This document shows positions 16,851 through 25,584 of a stretch of 64,000 nt of DNA, in pieces (position 1 is the first letter of the stretch; the number at the start of each line of letters is the position of its first letter). Both the position numbers and the translations under genes were made by a program. Source of the DNA: Fortiea contorta PCC 7126 (GTDB taxonomy: Bacteria; Cyanobacteriota; Cyanobacteriia; Cyanobacteriales; Nostocaceae); NCBI RefSeq assembly GCF_000332295.1, contig NZ_KB235930.1, positions 1,245,895 to 1,309,894 of the forward strand, read 5' to 3'. Under the pieces are notes generated by a model. It searched no databases, was not told the DNA's origin, and saw only the letters and a list, made by a program, of their open reading frames with translations.

Positions 16851-17360
16851 ATGCATCAAAAAACCTCTAACTCGCAGAATAATCAACAAGTTTTGTGGGT
16901 GGGAATTGGTTGTCAGCGCGGTACTTCATGGGAGTTGATAGCGACAGCAATTGAGCAAGTGTGTAGAGATTATCAATTGAATGAAAGTGCGATCGCAGGT
17001 ATTGCTACCATTGATACTAAAGCCTCAGAAGCGGGTTTAGTAGAACTTTGCCGTTTGTACCATTGGTGTCTGAAAACTTTTCCCGCAGAAGTTCTTAGCA
17101 CTATTTCCATTCCCAATCCATCGCCAATTATTGCCAAAGTAACGGGAACTCCTAGTGTAGCGGAGGCTGCGGCTTTGTGTGCAGGTCTAGATTTATCTCA
17201 AACTAGCACTCAAAAATCAGCGCCTTTCACCAGACAAGTGCGCCGAGAAATAGAGGTAAATTTACTAGTTCCTAAAACAATTTTTCGCTTAGATTCACAG
17301 CCAGGAACAGTGACTGTAGCTGTGGCAAAAATAGTCGGGAGTATTACTCAACAACTCTGA
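16851..17360 (+). CDS. cobalamin biosynthesis CobE/CbiG C-terminal-domain protein
   Basis: The 169-aa protein has WVGIGCQRGTSWELI near the start, IAGIATIDTKASEAGLVELC in the middle and VTGTPSVAEAAALCA at the centre, the hallmark pattern of the CbiG C-terminal domain (CobE). In the anaerobic route CbiG opens the lactone ring of cobalt-precorrin-5A; CobE is the short homologue of unclear role. Only this single domain is present, with a basic N-tail. Its last 17 bp overlap the convergent holin-like gene. No other cobalamin gene is next to it. Confidence 0.82.
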   Translation: MHQKTSNSQNNQQVLWVGIGCQRGTSWELIATAIEQVCRDYQLNESAIAGIATIDTKASEAGLVELCRLYHWCLKTFPAEVLSTISIPNPSPIIAKVTGTPSVAEAAALCAGLDLSQTSTQKSAPFTRQVRREIEVNLLVPKTIFRLDSQPGTVTVAVAKIVGSITQQL

Positions 17361-17697
17361 GAAAATAGTTAATAATACTAGACACAATCGCTAATACAAT
17401 TGACCCTAATAAGGCAGATCCAAAGTTTTGGATTTCAAACAAATTGCGGGGAGTTAAAGCGCTGGCTAGCAAAAGCGTCACCGCATTGAGCACAAATGTA
17501 AATAAACCAAATGTGAGTAAAGTAATGGGAAATGCTAAGAAACTTAAAATTGGGCGAATAAAGGCATTTACTAACCCAATGACAATAGCCGTAATTAAAG
17601 CAGCGACAAAATTTTTGATGGAGAATCCAGGTACGATATGGGCGGTGATGACTAAGGCTACCGCTGTACCCAGCCAAGTTAGTAGGAAATTTTTCAT
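17344..17697 (-). CDS. phage holin family IV-like membrane protein
   Basis: A 117-aa protein with four hydrophobic helices and the family pattern HIVPGFSIKNFVAALITAIVIG, N-x2-IRPIL and LTFGLFTFVLNAVTLLL. These Phage_holin_4_2 members are widespread chromosomal proteins in cyanobacteria and are not evidence of a prophage; their function is unknown. Start ATG 17697. Confidence 0.88.
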   Translation of the reverse strand: MKNFLLTWLGTAVALVITAHIVPGFSIKNFVAALITAIVIGLVNAFIRPILSFLAFPITLLTFGLFTFVLNAVTLLLASALTPRNLFEIQNFGSALLGSIVLAIVSSIINYFLRVVE

Positions 17698-17852
17698 AAT
17701 TTATGTTTAAGCATGTATTCCAGAATTGAAAATATTTTGGGTATGGGGGGGTGGGGAGTGATATTAAGATTGATACACGTAGGGAAGCTCTTGAAGCAGG
17801 GGGAGCAGGGGGAGCAAAATTGAATTGCTCCATCTCCAATTTAGTGATATTT

Positions 17853-18725
17853 CTAACGTTGTTGAGATGGTCGTTTGAGTATAATTTCCCAGGTGGCGCC
17901 ACCAGCTACACCATCGGCTTCAAGACCATACCGGCTTTGCAAGGCTTTAACTGCTGTTTCTGTGGAAACACGAAAGTTACCATCTATACTTCCTTTAAAA
18001 AAGCCCAGTTTTTGTAGTTGTGTTTGTAACCTAACAACTTCCGTACCACGATTGCCTAAACGCAAAATGGGCATTCCTTCTGCTGTGTACTGAATTCCAG
18101 GGGTGCGTTCTGAAACTGGTATGGGTGTAATCCGTGCTGGTTGTTGTCTGGAAGTCGTAGACCGTGTGGGTTTAGCTGGTCTGGGTTCTGGTCGAGAATT
18201 CACAACTCTAGTGGTGTTATTAGTCCGGGTGGGAACAGTTAGAGTTGTGACAGCGGTGGGTGTCGGTCTAGTGGTGGGGACGGCGGTTGTCACCGTCGTG
18301 GGTTCGTTGGGAAATAATTTTTGCCACGTGGGGGGGTCAACAACGCCGTCTGGATTCAAACCTGCTGCTTGCTTAAACTGAGAAACGGCGCTAGCGGTAC
18401 TATCTTTATAAACGCCATCCACCGTACCCGTATAAAAGCCTAATAATTTTAAAGCTGCTTGCAGTTCAGATACGCGCTCGCCTTGACTACCTATGTTCAG
18501 AGTGGGGCGATTGATGGTTTCTGCTGGCAATATTTGAGCGATTTGCTGTGGTGCGGCCGTTGATACTACCGCCCAGGAGACAATGAACGGAGGCATGGAT
18601 GAAAACAGGAGTAACCAATAAAACTTGTTAGTGCACCGGAAACGCAATGGTTTCTGTGAATCTAAGTAGTTGAAGATACTTGATGACAAGCTGCCTTTCA
18701 TGGGATTTGCTACCTGAGTCTTCAT
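17853..18725 (-). CDS. peptidoglycan-binding protein with two PG_binding_1 domains
   Basis: A 290-aa protein with an N-terminal cytosolic tail, one membrane segment around residues 38-58 (FYWLLLFSSMPPFIVSWAVV), and PG_binding_1 domains at about 77-133 (GSQGERVSELQAALKLLGFY) and 220-282 (GNRGTEVVRLQTQLQKLGFF). These are separated by a Thr/Pro/Arg-rich linker. No catalytic domain is attached, so it probably tethers the wall or scaffolds a hydrolase. Start ATG 18725. Confidence 0.9.
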   Translation of the reverse strand: MKTQVANPMKGSLSSSIFNYLDSQKPLRFRCTNKFYWLLLFSSMPPFIVSWAVVSTAAPQQIAQILPAETINRPTLNIGSQGERVSELQAALKLLGFYTGTVDGVYKDSTASAVSQFKQAAGLNPDGVVDPPTWQKLFPNEPTTVTTAVPTTRPTPTAVTTLTVPTRTNNTTRVVNSRPEPRPAKPTRSTTSRQQPARITPIPVSERTPGIQYTAEGMPILRLGNRGTEVVRLQTQLQKLGFFKGSIDGNFRVSTETAVKALQSRYGLEADGVAGGATWEIILKRPSQQR

Positions 18726-18774
18726 GATGCTTATATTACAGCCCCTGGGTAGATGTAGTCATAGGCATATTAGC

Positions 18775-20046
18775 TTATGCGATCGCACTATTGATAGCTG
18801 CTTCTGGGCCGACTAAGGACAAATAAGGCGCTTGTAAGTACTGATGAGCGGCGGCTATGGTATCTTGAACCTGCACGTCTGCAATCATTTCCGGGAATTT
18901 TTGGTCAAATTCAATTCCTAAACCTAAAGTTTCATACCAGCCGAAAACCTGAGCAATTTGACCGTTAGTTTGTTTACCTAGAGCATACTGTCCGAGAATT
19001 TTGTTTTTCGCAGCTTGGAAAGCATCGGTTGATACTTCTGTATGACTGAGTAATTCTACTTCTGTGCGTAGTCCTTGCAAAGCGATGCTGGTATTTTCCG
19101 GTGCTGTGCCCATATAAACCACGAATGAGGCGGGAAATAGCCTTGTAGGGTAAAATGCGGATACCTCATAGGCTAAACCTTGTTTTTCGCGTAATTCCAC
19201 AAACAGGCGACTGGAAAGTCCATTTCCCAGATAGGTAGACAACAATTTGAGTGCAGCGTAATCGGGAGAACTGACTGAGGGCGCCAAATAACCCAACATA
19301 ACAATTGATTGCTGTGTCTGTAGGGGCTTGATTTGGTGCTGGGGTTTTGATTTAATATCAGGAAAGTTTTGGATTGGTGGGGCTGTGGTGGTAGCTTGCC
19401 AATCACCAAAAATATCTGTGACTAATTTTAAAGCTCCGGCTGATGTAATTCGCCCCGCCACACTAATGACTATATTATCTGGACGAAAATAAGTCTGGTG
19501 ATAGTTGACTAAATCGGCGCGAGTTAGTCGGCTCATGGTGGTTTCGTCTCCCAAAACTGACATGGCGTAGGGATGGTCTTGATACATCACCTGTCGCAGT
19601 TGGTCAAAAGCGATGGTAAAGGGCTGTTCTTTTTGGGAGCGGATATCTTGGAGTGCTAGACGCCGTTCTAGTTCGACTTGGGTTTCGGGGAAAGTGGGCG
19701 ATCGCACTATTTGCCCCGCTAATGCTAAAATCTCTGGAAAATCTGACGTTACTGTTTTCAAAGACAGCAAAAAGTAATCGGTGGAGGTATCTGCACTCAA
19801 ACTCGCTCCCACCGATTCAACTTTTTCCGCAATCTCTAAACTAGAAAGTCCATCACATCCTTTTGTCATCACCGCTGAGAGCAAGTGTGCTAGACCAGCC
19901 TGTTCCCGCGTTTCGCAACAGCTACCAGCACGCACAAAAATCCGCGCCGCAATAATATCAGCAGCCGGATTCTCTGTCACCAGCACCACAATCCCATTGC
20001 TGAGGACGGTACGGTCAATGGGTGATTTTTGCAGCAAAGTTGTCAT
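18775..20046 (-). CDS. M16 peptidase, zinc-less (regulatory) subunit
   Basis: A 423-aa M16-fold protein. The HxxEH zinc motif is replaced by HLLSA (residues 54-58), so it should not hydrolyse peptides alone. It keeps the R/Y signature of partner subunits in the second half (LSSRLFVELREKQGLAYEVSAFY), which binds substrate carboxylate in two-subunit M16B enzymes. The upstream gene on the same strand (20133-21422) encodes the HFLEH-bearing subunit, so the two should form a heterodimer. Start ATG 20046. Confidence 0.92.
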   Translation of the reverse strand: MTTLLQKSPIDRTVLSNGIVVLVTENPAADIIAARIFVRAGSCCETREQAGLAHLLSAVMTKGCDGLSSLEIAEKVESVGASLSADTSTDYFLLSLKTVTSDFPEILALAGQIVRSPTFPETQVELERRLALQDIRSQKEQPFTIAFDQLRQVMYQDHPYAMSVLGDETTMSRLTRADLVNYHQTYFRPDNIVISVAGRITSAGALKLVTDIFGDWQATTTAPPIQNFPDIKSKPQHQIKPLQTQQSIVMLGYLAPSVSSPDYAALKLLSTYLGNGLSSRLFVELREKQGLAYEVSAFYPTRLFPASFVVYMGTAPENTSIALQGLRTEVELLSHTEVSTDAFQAAKNKILGQYALGKQTNGQIAQVFGWYETLGLGIEFDQKFPEMIADVQVQDTIAAAHQYLQAPYLSLVGPEAAINSAIA

Positions 20047-20132
20047 TTGTCATTTGTCCTTTGTCATTGGTTATTTGTGATTGGTTATTTGTTAGCTGAC
20101 GACAACTCCTCATCCTGAACCTGTTTCTATAA
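20041..20132. repeat. ATTTGTCATT-type short tandem repeat
   Basis: The spacer between the two M16 genes begins with CATTTGTCATTTGTCCTTTG and continues with variations on TTATTTGTGATTGG. The same octamer-like repeat is seen at about 10145, 12715, 43280, 47310-47350 and 49135. Confidence 0.6.
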
Positions 20133-21422
20133 TTAACAGGGTTTGAGTATAGTCACGGCGTAATTTTTGGGAGAAAGATACTGTTTAGCTAATTTTTGCA
20201 GTTCTTGCGGAGCAAATGATTGAATTTGTTGGGGATATGTGACTGCTAATTCAGCTTGGGCGACGGTGTTGTAGTATCCATAAAGTCCAGTGAGTTGATT
20301 TGGCGTTTCTGTGGAAAAGGCGTAATCATTACACAGTAACCTTTGCGCTCGTGCTAGCTCTGCTTGGCTAATTTGTGTCTGCTGCAAATTTTCTAAGTGA
20401 GCACAAATCAATGACTCGACTTGCTGTAAGTCTTCTGGCTCCAGCCAAGCGGTGATGGTAAATAAGCTCGATTCTCGCTGTAGGGAAAAATTGCTACAAA
20501 TTCCTTGTACTATTTGTAATTCTTCTCGCAAATCACGTACTAAACGAGAAGTCCGCCCCTCGGAAAGGATGACTGATAGTAAATTTAGCCCATAACCAGC
20601 CCGGAGTTGGGCGACACCTGGGGCTGTCCACGCCATCAGCAAGCGCGCCTGTTCTAGCCGTGGTAGGTACATTTGTTGACGGCGAATGTCGGTGATTGTG
20701 GGCTGGGAAATTTTCGCCAATTGGGGACTATCCAATGGTTCCGCAAAATTTTTAAAGGAGGAATCTACTAAATTTAGGGCTAAATCTTGGGTAATTCCCC
20801 CAACAATCACCACTGTCATATTTTCTGGTTGGTAGTAAGTCCGATGAAACTGGCGCATGGCTGCTGGCGATTGCTGCATCAGTTCTCGTTCTGTACCTAA
20901 TACTGAACGACCGTATGGGTGAAGCGGGTAGATACTCTCCAGCAGGGCTTGAAATCCTACCCAGTCTGGATCATCATGATATGAACGAATTTCTTCTAAA
21001 ACTACATCCCGTTCCCGGATAAATTCATCTTCAGGAATGGCAGCATTTAGCAATAAATCTCCCAGGTGGGGCAGAGTTTCTGTTAAATCAGGGGCGGCGG
21101 TTGTCAGGGAATAATGAGCATAATCATAACTTGTAGCTGCGTTACTCACTCCTCCTCGGTTTTCAATGTTATAATCGAAAGCCCCAGGGGGTAATGTCGC
21201 AGTCCCCTTAAAAATCATATGTTCTAAAAAGTGAGCCATACCAAACCACGGCTCTTGTTCCAAGGTAGCTCCAGCCCGTACCCAAACATCAGCCACAACT
21301 ACCGGGGTAGTGGGAATCTGTTGATGAATAAACGTCAAACCATTGTCTAATCGGAAGACCGATGCCGGAAACACGGTTTTAGTCAATTGTTGTTGTGACA
21401 ATTTTTGTAGTTTTAACCACAA
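20133..21422 (-). CDS. M16 zinc peptidase, active subunit
   Basis: A protein of up to 429 aa with the intact inverted zinc motif HFLEH (64-68) in GMAHFLEHMIFKGT and the downstream Glu region (LEEIRSYHDDPD). The second half lacks the Tyr of the R/Y motif, complementing the next gene. No ATG is available: the frame opens after a TAA, and candidate starts are TTG 21422 and GTG 21374; the TTG keeps the usual basic N-terminal tail. Cyanobacterial pairs of this type are related to mitochondrial and plastid processing peptidases; the natural substrate is unknown. Confidence 0.9.
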   Translation of the reverse strand: MWLKLQKLSQQQLTKTVFPASVFRLDNGLTFIHQQIPTTPVVVADVWVRAGATLEQEPWFGMAHFLEHMIFKGTATLPPGAFDYNIENRGGVSNAATSYDYAHYSLTTAAPDLTETLPHLGDLLLNAAIPEDEFIRERDVVLEEIRSYHDDPDWVGFQALLESIYPLHPYGRSVLGTERELMQQSPAAMRQFHRTYYQPENMTVVIVGGITQDLALNLVDSSFKNFAEPLDSPQLAKISQPTITDIRRQQMYLPRLEQARLLMAWTAPGVAQLRAGYGLNLLSVILSEGRTSRLVRDLREELQIVQGICSNFSLQRESSLFTITAWLEPEDLQQVESLICAHLENLQQTQISQAELARAQRLLCNDYAFSTETPNQLTGLYGYYNTVAQAELAVTYPQQIQSFAPQELQKLAKQYLSPKNYAVTILKPC

Positions 21423-21682
21423 TTTAACGCAATTTTGCCATCTTAACTCTGAAAGATTCTCAATTTAGAATCAATTTATACAGATTTTATTTTCAACAGT
21501 CTCTATGGGCAATTTTTTATGAAATTTGCAGGGGTATGTTGATGAGAGACGCGACATTTCCCATCTCTAAACAGAATTTTCAGGTGTTATCCCAAATAAG
21601 GATTTGAGATATCGACAAAACCCCAAATCCAAAAGCCAAAATATATATCAGGTATTCGCTAATCTTTAAAGAAAATAATTAA

Positions 21683-21713
21683 AGCTCCCAAGTTATTTGT
21701 GTTCTTGGGAGCT
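21683..21713 (-). terminator. hairpin terminator downstream of the 6S-like RNA
   Basis: AGCTCCCAAG (21683-21692) pairs with CTTGGGAGCT (21704-21713). On the minus strand it is followed by TTAATTATTTTC. It lies about 10 nt beyond the predicted RNA end. Confidence 0.6.
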
Positions 21714-21721
21714 AAAAATTT

Positions 21722-21905
21722 TGAGTTCACCGCGACGCCGTTTTACCTAAGTTTATGACCTGGTTAAACCAGGTGGGAACCTAAATTCCTCGTTTAAAGT
21801 TTCCGGGTACATGCCCGGTCTACTGCCACGAAAACAGTTGATTCCCTTTTCTTTAAAGGCATAGATCAAAAAACTTGATGGCAGTCACCAACGTCGTAGT
21901 GCAAC
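21722..21905 (-). ncRNA. ssaA: 6S RNA (ssaA/ssrS), predicted, about 184 nt
   Basis: A non-coding block between purK and the M16 gene. On the minus strand a perfect TATAAT -10 box lies at 21917-21912, placing the start near 21905. The ends pair (CACTACGACG at 21901-21892 with CGTCGCGGTG at 21737-21728, nine of ten positions), and internal arms such as CCGGGCATGTACCCGG and CCTGGTTTAACCAGG give the long rod expected of 6S RNA. A terminator hairpin follows. The predicted length matches the roughly 185 nt I recall for cyanobacterial 6Sa RNA, whose gene is known beside purK. 6S RNA binds sigma-factor-loaded RNA polymerase and modulates transcription. Assignment rests on context and structure, not on alignment. 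Confidence 0.75.
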
Positions 21906-21911
21906 TAGTTC

Positions 21912-21917
21912 ATTATA
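21912..21917 (-). promoter_or_regulatory. -10 box (TATAAT) of the 6S-like RNA
   Basis: A consensus TATAAT on the minus strand, 7 nt before the predicted RNA start. The -35 position shows no consensus hexamer. Confidence 0.55.
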
Positions 21918-21965
21918 GCTTCCTCAAAAATGTTGTGTGTTTTGGATAGAAATTTTTTGATAATT

Positions 21966-23126
21966 TTAGCTGGGATACCAAATAGATTCTATGTTTTGCG
22001 CGATCGCTATTGCTGTATCTCGGTGCTGGTGCTCTAATAAAACGGTAACATGCCCCAGTTTGCGTCCTGGACGTAGTTCTGTTTTTCCGTACCAATGGAC
22101 ATGGGTTTGGGGAATTGCAGTTAATTGTTGCAGTTTGTTTTTATAGTCGATTTGCGAATTTTCATACCCCAGGAGGTTGACCATAACGGCCGCATCTGCT
22201 TTCATTGATGGATCACCTAGAGGTAAACCGCAGACTGCTCTGAGATGTTGCTCAAATTGGGAAGTTTGGCAGGCGTCTAGGGAGAAATGGCCGGAATTGT
22301 GGGTACGGGGGGCGATTTCATTCACCAACACTTGACCATCGATGGTGAGGAATAGCTCAATCCCAAAAATACCCACCGCTTGGAGGTTATGTAATAAAGT
22401 ATGAGCGATCGCTGCTATTTTTGCTCCTTGTTGGGTGGTGATTGCGGCTGGTGCGATTACTCGGCGACAAACTTGTTGTTGTTGTTGGGTTTCCACCACC
22501 GGATAATTGACAATTTCACCATCTACAGAACGGGCGGCAATTATAGCTAACTCTTGTGTAAAAGGAACAAATTCTTCTATTAAATATAGCGACTGATTTG
22601 CAGTTTGATTGTGAATAAGATTCAGCTTTTGTTGCCAAGTTTCTTTATCAGCAATAATAAAAGTACCTTGACCATCATAACCGTGGCGTCGTGATTTTAA
22701 GACTACAGGAAAACCCAGAGATGCAATTTTAGATTCGACGCGATCTAAATCTTGATCTAAGGCAAAAAAATCAGGAACAGGTAAGCCCAAATCTTTTAAA
22801 TAACAGCGCTGGTGATATTTGTCTAACAGTGGAGCTAAAGCCGTCAAACTAGGACGAAAACAAACTTGTTGATTAGCTAACAGCGATAGAGCTTGTAAAT
22901 CAACAAACTCATTTTCAAAAGTAATGATATCGCATTTTTTCGCTAAAATTTCCGTGGCGATCGCGTCGTCTACTGGTGCAAAAACAGTTTCTTGGGCAAT
23001 ACTGACAGCAGGGTCATCTTGACTAGGAGTTTGCACCACCAATTCTACACCTAATTTGTTGGCTGCATCTGCCATCATCCAGGCTAATTGTCCGCCACCA
23101 ATTACACCAACACGCTTCATGGACAT
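21966..23126 (-). CDS. purK: 5-(carboxyamino)imidazole ribonucleotide synthase (PurK)
   Basis: A 386-aa ATP-grasp enzyme: N-terminal VGVIGGGQLAWMMADAA, central ATP-grasp LGFPVVLKSRRHGYDGQGT, catalytic-site region VNEIAPRTHNSGHF. It converts AIR, bicarbonate and ATP into N5-CAIR in purine synthesis. Start ATG 23126; its first 10 bp overlap the stop of the upstream pentapeptide gene, indicating co-transcription. The 6S-like RNA follows about 60 bp downstream on the same strand. Confidence 0.96.
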   Translation of the reverse strand: MSMKRVGVIGGGQLAWMMADAANKLGVELVVQTPSQDDPAVSIAQETVFAPVDDAIATEILAKKCDIITFENEFVDLQALSLLANQQVCFRPSLTALAPLLDKYHQRCYLKDLGLPVPDFFALDQDLDRVESKIASLGFPVVLKSRRHGYDGQGTFIIADKETWQQKLNLIHNQTANQSLYLIEEFVPFTQELAIIAARSVDGEIVNYPVVETQQQQQVCRRVIAPAAITTQQGAKIAAIAHTLLHNLQAVGIFGIELFLTIDGQVLVNEIAPRTHNSGHFSLDACQTSQFEQHLRAVCGLPLGDPSMKADAAVMVNLLGYENSQIDYKNKLQQLTAIPQTHVHWYGKTELRPGRKLGHVTVLLEHQHRDTAIAIAQNIESIWYPS

Positions 23127-23605
23127 CCTAAAGAATCTCGCGTTTGCACACCTGTTTTTGAGTTGATTCCGCTAGCTTTACCACACAATTCTTTGATTTG
23201 CGCTCTATCTAAAATTGCATCTGTGAAGTCTGCACTACTAATATTTACATCAGTAAATACGGCTCGTAATAGCAAAGCTTCCTTGAAAACAGCGTCACTC
23301 AAATCTGCCTTGGTTAAGTTTACCTGATCAACTAGCGCATTCGTTAAATCGGCTCCGTGCAAATTCGTTTGTGTCATCACCGAAGCACTCAAAACTGCTC
23401 CCCGCAGGTCAGCACCTGCAAAGTTAGCTTGTTCTAAGTTGGCGTTGGAAAACTCAGCCCCTTGTAAAGTTTCTCCGGAAAAATCATGCCTTTTCATGTC
23501 TGCATTACTGAATGACAATGGACGAGTCCAGTCCGCCAGCGCCGGTAAAGTCACGCACCAGACTATTATTGCTAGAAGTAAAGCCAACCCTTGGCGCCAA
23601 AACAT
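23117..23605 (-). CDS. secreted pentapeptide-repeat protein (thylakoid lumen type)
   Basis: A 162-aa protein with a signal peptide (LALLLAIIVWCVTLPALA, cut probably after ALA). About 16 A(D/N)LxX pentapeptides follow, forming a right-handed quadrilateral beta-helix (ANLEQANFAGADLRGAVLSA). A C-terminal cap contains two cysteines (LCGK...SLGC), as in lumenal TL15/TL17-like pentapeptide proteins of cyanobacteria and plastids. Function of that class is unknown. Overlaps purK by 10 bp. Confidence 0.9.
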   Translation of the reverse strand: MFWRQGLALLLAIIVWCVTLPALADWTRPLSFSNADMKRHDFSGETLQGAEFSNANLEQANFAGADLRGAVLSASVMTQTNLHGADLTNALVDQVNLTKADLSDAVFKEALLLRAVFTDVNISSADFTDAILDRAQIKELCGKASGINSKTGVQTRDSLGCP

Positions 23606-23832
23606 ATTTAGTAGCCAGTTTGCTGTGTGAATTGTTGCATTCCAGCTTACCGCATTTCCATGACTCTGACTTCAAACGCCAGGAGTATAGAGTTTCTCAT
23701 TTTATGATGATACATTTCATTGAGGTTAGGGGCTAGAAAATAGGGGCGCTTAGGCTAGCTAGGCTGTACCTCATCTAATTGGGAACTGCTGTAATACCAG
23801 TTCAAGATTTTATAGCCCCTAACCCCTCTTCT

Positions 23833-24720
23833 CTAAATCTCCGCTACAGCTCGTTCAATTAAGCGCCGTGCTAAGGTTTGTGTTCCTGTATGTTCGTAGT
23901 AATTTGTGGATACATCGAGGAAAGCGGCGAGGTAATCTAATTTATCATCAGCAATTTCCACAAAACTCTGCAAATTATGGACAACTTTTTGTGGGGTTAA
24001 ATTATTGCTGGCGACGACGCCATTCATCCAACCTTTAACGGAATCAAAACTTTCACCGATAAAGTTGAGTTTACTAGCTGAATTACCGCCAGGAATTACG
24101 TCTTTGATATTTTGGAAAGTGGAGTTTTGTTCTAATTCTTGTGGGTTTGTGGTGTTCAGAAATGATAATGCTTTGAGGATAAAATCCGACCCTAGAGGTA
24201 TCAAACCATCAACACAAATTAGCGCCACCATCCGAATTAGTGATTCGCCGCTATATTCGCCCAGTGAAGCAACAAAATCACCGATGCTATCTCCGGGAAT
24301 ACCGTTAATTTGACAGAAGGCGACTAACTCAGCGACTAATTTTAAAGTGAGGTCAATTGTTTGGGCTTTATCTGGTTTGGGAGTAACAGAATTTAAGAAA
24401 CCTAAGAGGGGAATTTTTTCGCCTACTTTATTAGCTAAAGCTGCAGCACCTAATGCTCTATCTGTACTGTCAACGGTTTGATAGAGCCATAATGCTGTTT
24501 GATATCCTTGGGATTTGTCGTTGAAAAGATAGATTGCTCTTTCACCGATTTGCTGAATTAAATCTTCGTCGGTTTCGCCAGTCACAGTTTTAATTGTGTT
24601 GACAAAACCCACGGTATTTTGCCACTGTCCAGGGGCGACAAAATCGAGTGAATTTAACATCGAAATAGTTAAACCACCAGTCGGTAATTGGTCAACCAAT
24701 TCAAAAATTGGTTTACTCAT
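23833..24720 (-). CDS. hypothetical protein, 295 aa
   Basis: A soluble, helix-rich protein with no signal peptide, Cys pair or recognised motif. It opens MSKPIFELVDQLPTGGLTIS and contains LGFLNSVTPKPDKAQTIDLT and NVIPGG-like loops. AAGGAGATATTT precedes the ATG at 24720, a strong ribosome site. It is 48 bp downstream of the lipoprotein gene on the same strand, likely the same operon. I do not recognise the family; it appears cyanobacterial. Confidence 0.7.
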   Translation of the reverse strand: MSKPIFELVDQLPTGGLTISMLNSLDFVAPGQWQNTVGFVNTIKTVTGETDEDLIQQIGERAIYLFNDKSQGYQTALWLYQTVDSTDRALGAAALANKVGEKIPLLGFLNSVTPKPDKAQTIDLTLKLVAELVAFCQINGIPGDSIGDFVASLGEYSGESLIRMVALICVDGLIPLGSDFILKALSFLNTTNPQELEQNSTFQNIKDVIPGGNSASKLNFIGESFDSVKGWMNGVVASNNLTPQKVVHNLQSFVEIADDKLDYLAAFLDVSTNYYEHTGTQTLARRLIERAVAEI

Positions 24721-24768
24721 AAATATCTCCTTTTTGAGCGTTTTTGATGTCTATGTGCGGAAAGTAAT

Positions 24769-25278
24769 TTATTTTTGTTGAGCTAGACCAGCTAAGTTAA
24801 ATTTCTCAATCCAATCGGCGCGATCGCTTTCTGTAAATGTCGGATCTTTGGAAATCACTTTTACTTGAAATTTACCTACCAAAACCGAAGTTTGAGTGTT
24901 CCCAACGGTAACTGCGGGATAACCACCAATTTTCTTGGTGCTATTGGAGAATTTCGCGGCGGCACTAGGAAGGCTGGTAGTATCAGAGATAGCCAGTTGC
25001 GCTACAGTTTTACCGTCTTTTTTCAAGTTCGCTTCCGAAAAGCCTTTTTTCTCTTGAGTATAAACGCGCTGGTAGCCATCCCCTGCAGTCGGGAAGAATT
25101 TGTTTAATTTGCTACCTTGCGTCGCATCTTTAGCAACTGCTTGACCGCTTCTTTGTTGAGTACTTTCTCGCTGTACTTGGTCGAAACGACTAGGTGGTTT
25201 CGGCGCACAGGCTGTAACCAATAGTAATACTGACAGCAACAAAGCGGCTAGGATTCTACGCCCACGGGAAAAATTCAT
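24769..25278 (-). CDS. putative lipoprotein, 169 aa
   Basis: The ATG at 25278 (MNFSRGRR) has GGAG 9 nt upstream and gives a classic lipoprotein signal, LLLSVLLLVTAC (lipobox VTAC). The mature part contains a KFFPTAGDGYQRVYTQEK segment followed by beta strands resembling a PsbP-like or small sandwich fold, but this is too weak to assign. Upstream in-frame ATGs (25293, 25311) would add a tail incompatible with the lipobox position. Probably in one operon with the 295-aa gene. Confidence 0.75.
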   Translation of the reverse strand: MNFSRGRRILAALLLSVLLLVTACAPKPPSRFDQVQRESTQQRSGQAVAKDATQGSKLNKFFPTAGDGYQRVYTQEKKGFSEANLKKDGKTVAQLAISDTTSLPSAAAKFSNSTKKIGGYPAVTVGNTQTSVLVGKFQVKVISKDPTFTESDRADWIEKFNLAGLAQQK

Positions 25279-25432
25279 GTCTAGTTTCTCCATATTTGAG
25301 CTTTGAGGCAATTATCTATGCTGGTATGGGCTTTTACCGAGAAAATTTACTTTTTAATCATTATTTGGGTGATTATGAGTCGTTGGTCATTTGTCAAGAT
25401 CGATTCTCCACCCCTCAGCTTCCCATTCCTTT

Positions 25433-25560
25433 CATATATAGCAGGGAACAGGGAACAGGGAACAGGAAACAGGGTTGAAAGTCGCTGTCTTGAAAAATTC
25501 TGAGACGCTCGCGGACTCGCTACCGCTGCGCTAACGGCGGAAGCCGCCGCTATCTCTAGG
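25433..25560. repeat. heptamer tandem repeat plus composite dispersed element
   Basis: Starts TATATAGCAGGGAACAGGGA (GGGAACA repeated about four times), then GGTTGAAAGTCGCTGTCTTG, then a GC-rich segment with short palindromes (GCGGAAGCCGCCGC). The first two parts recur inverted at 46890-46945. Confidence 0.65.
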
Positions 25561-25584
25561 AGGGTTGTAGGTAAGACAATATGT

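Noticed and set aside
17344-17697. Holin-like gene as sign of a prophage
   Set aside because: The family is common in bacterial chromosomes and no other phage gene is nearby.
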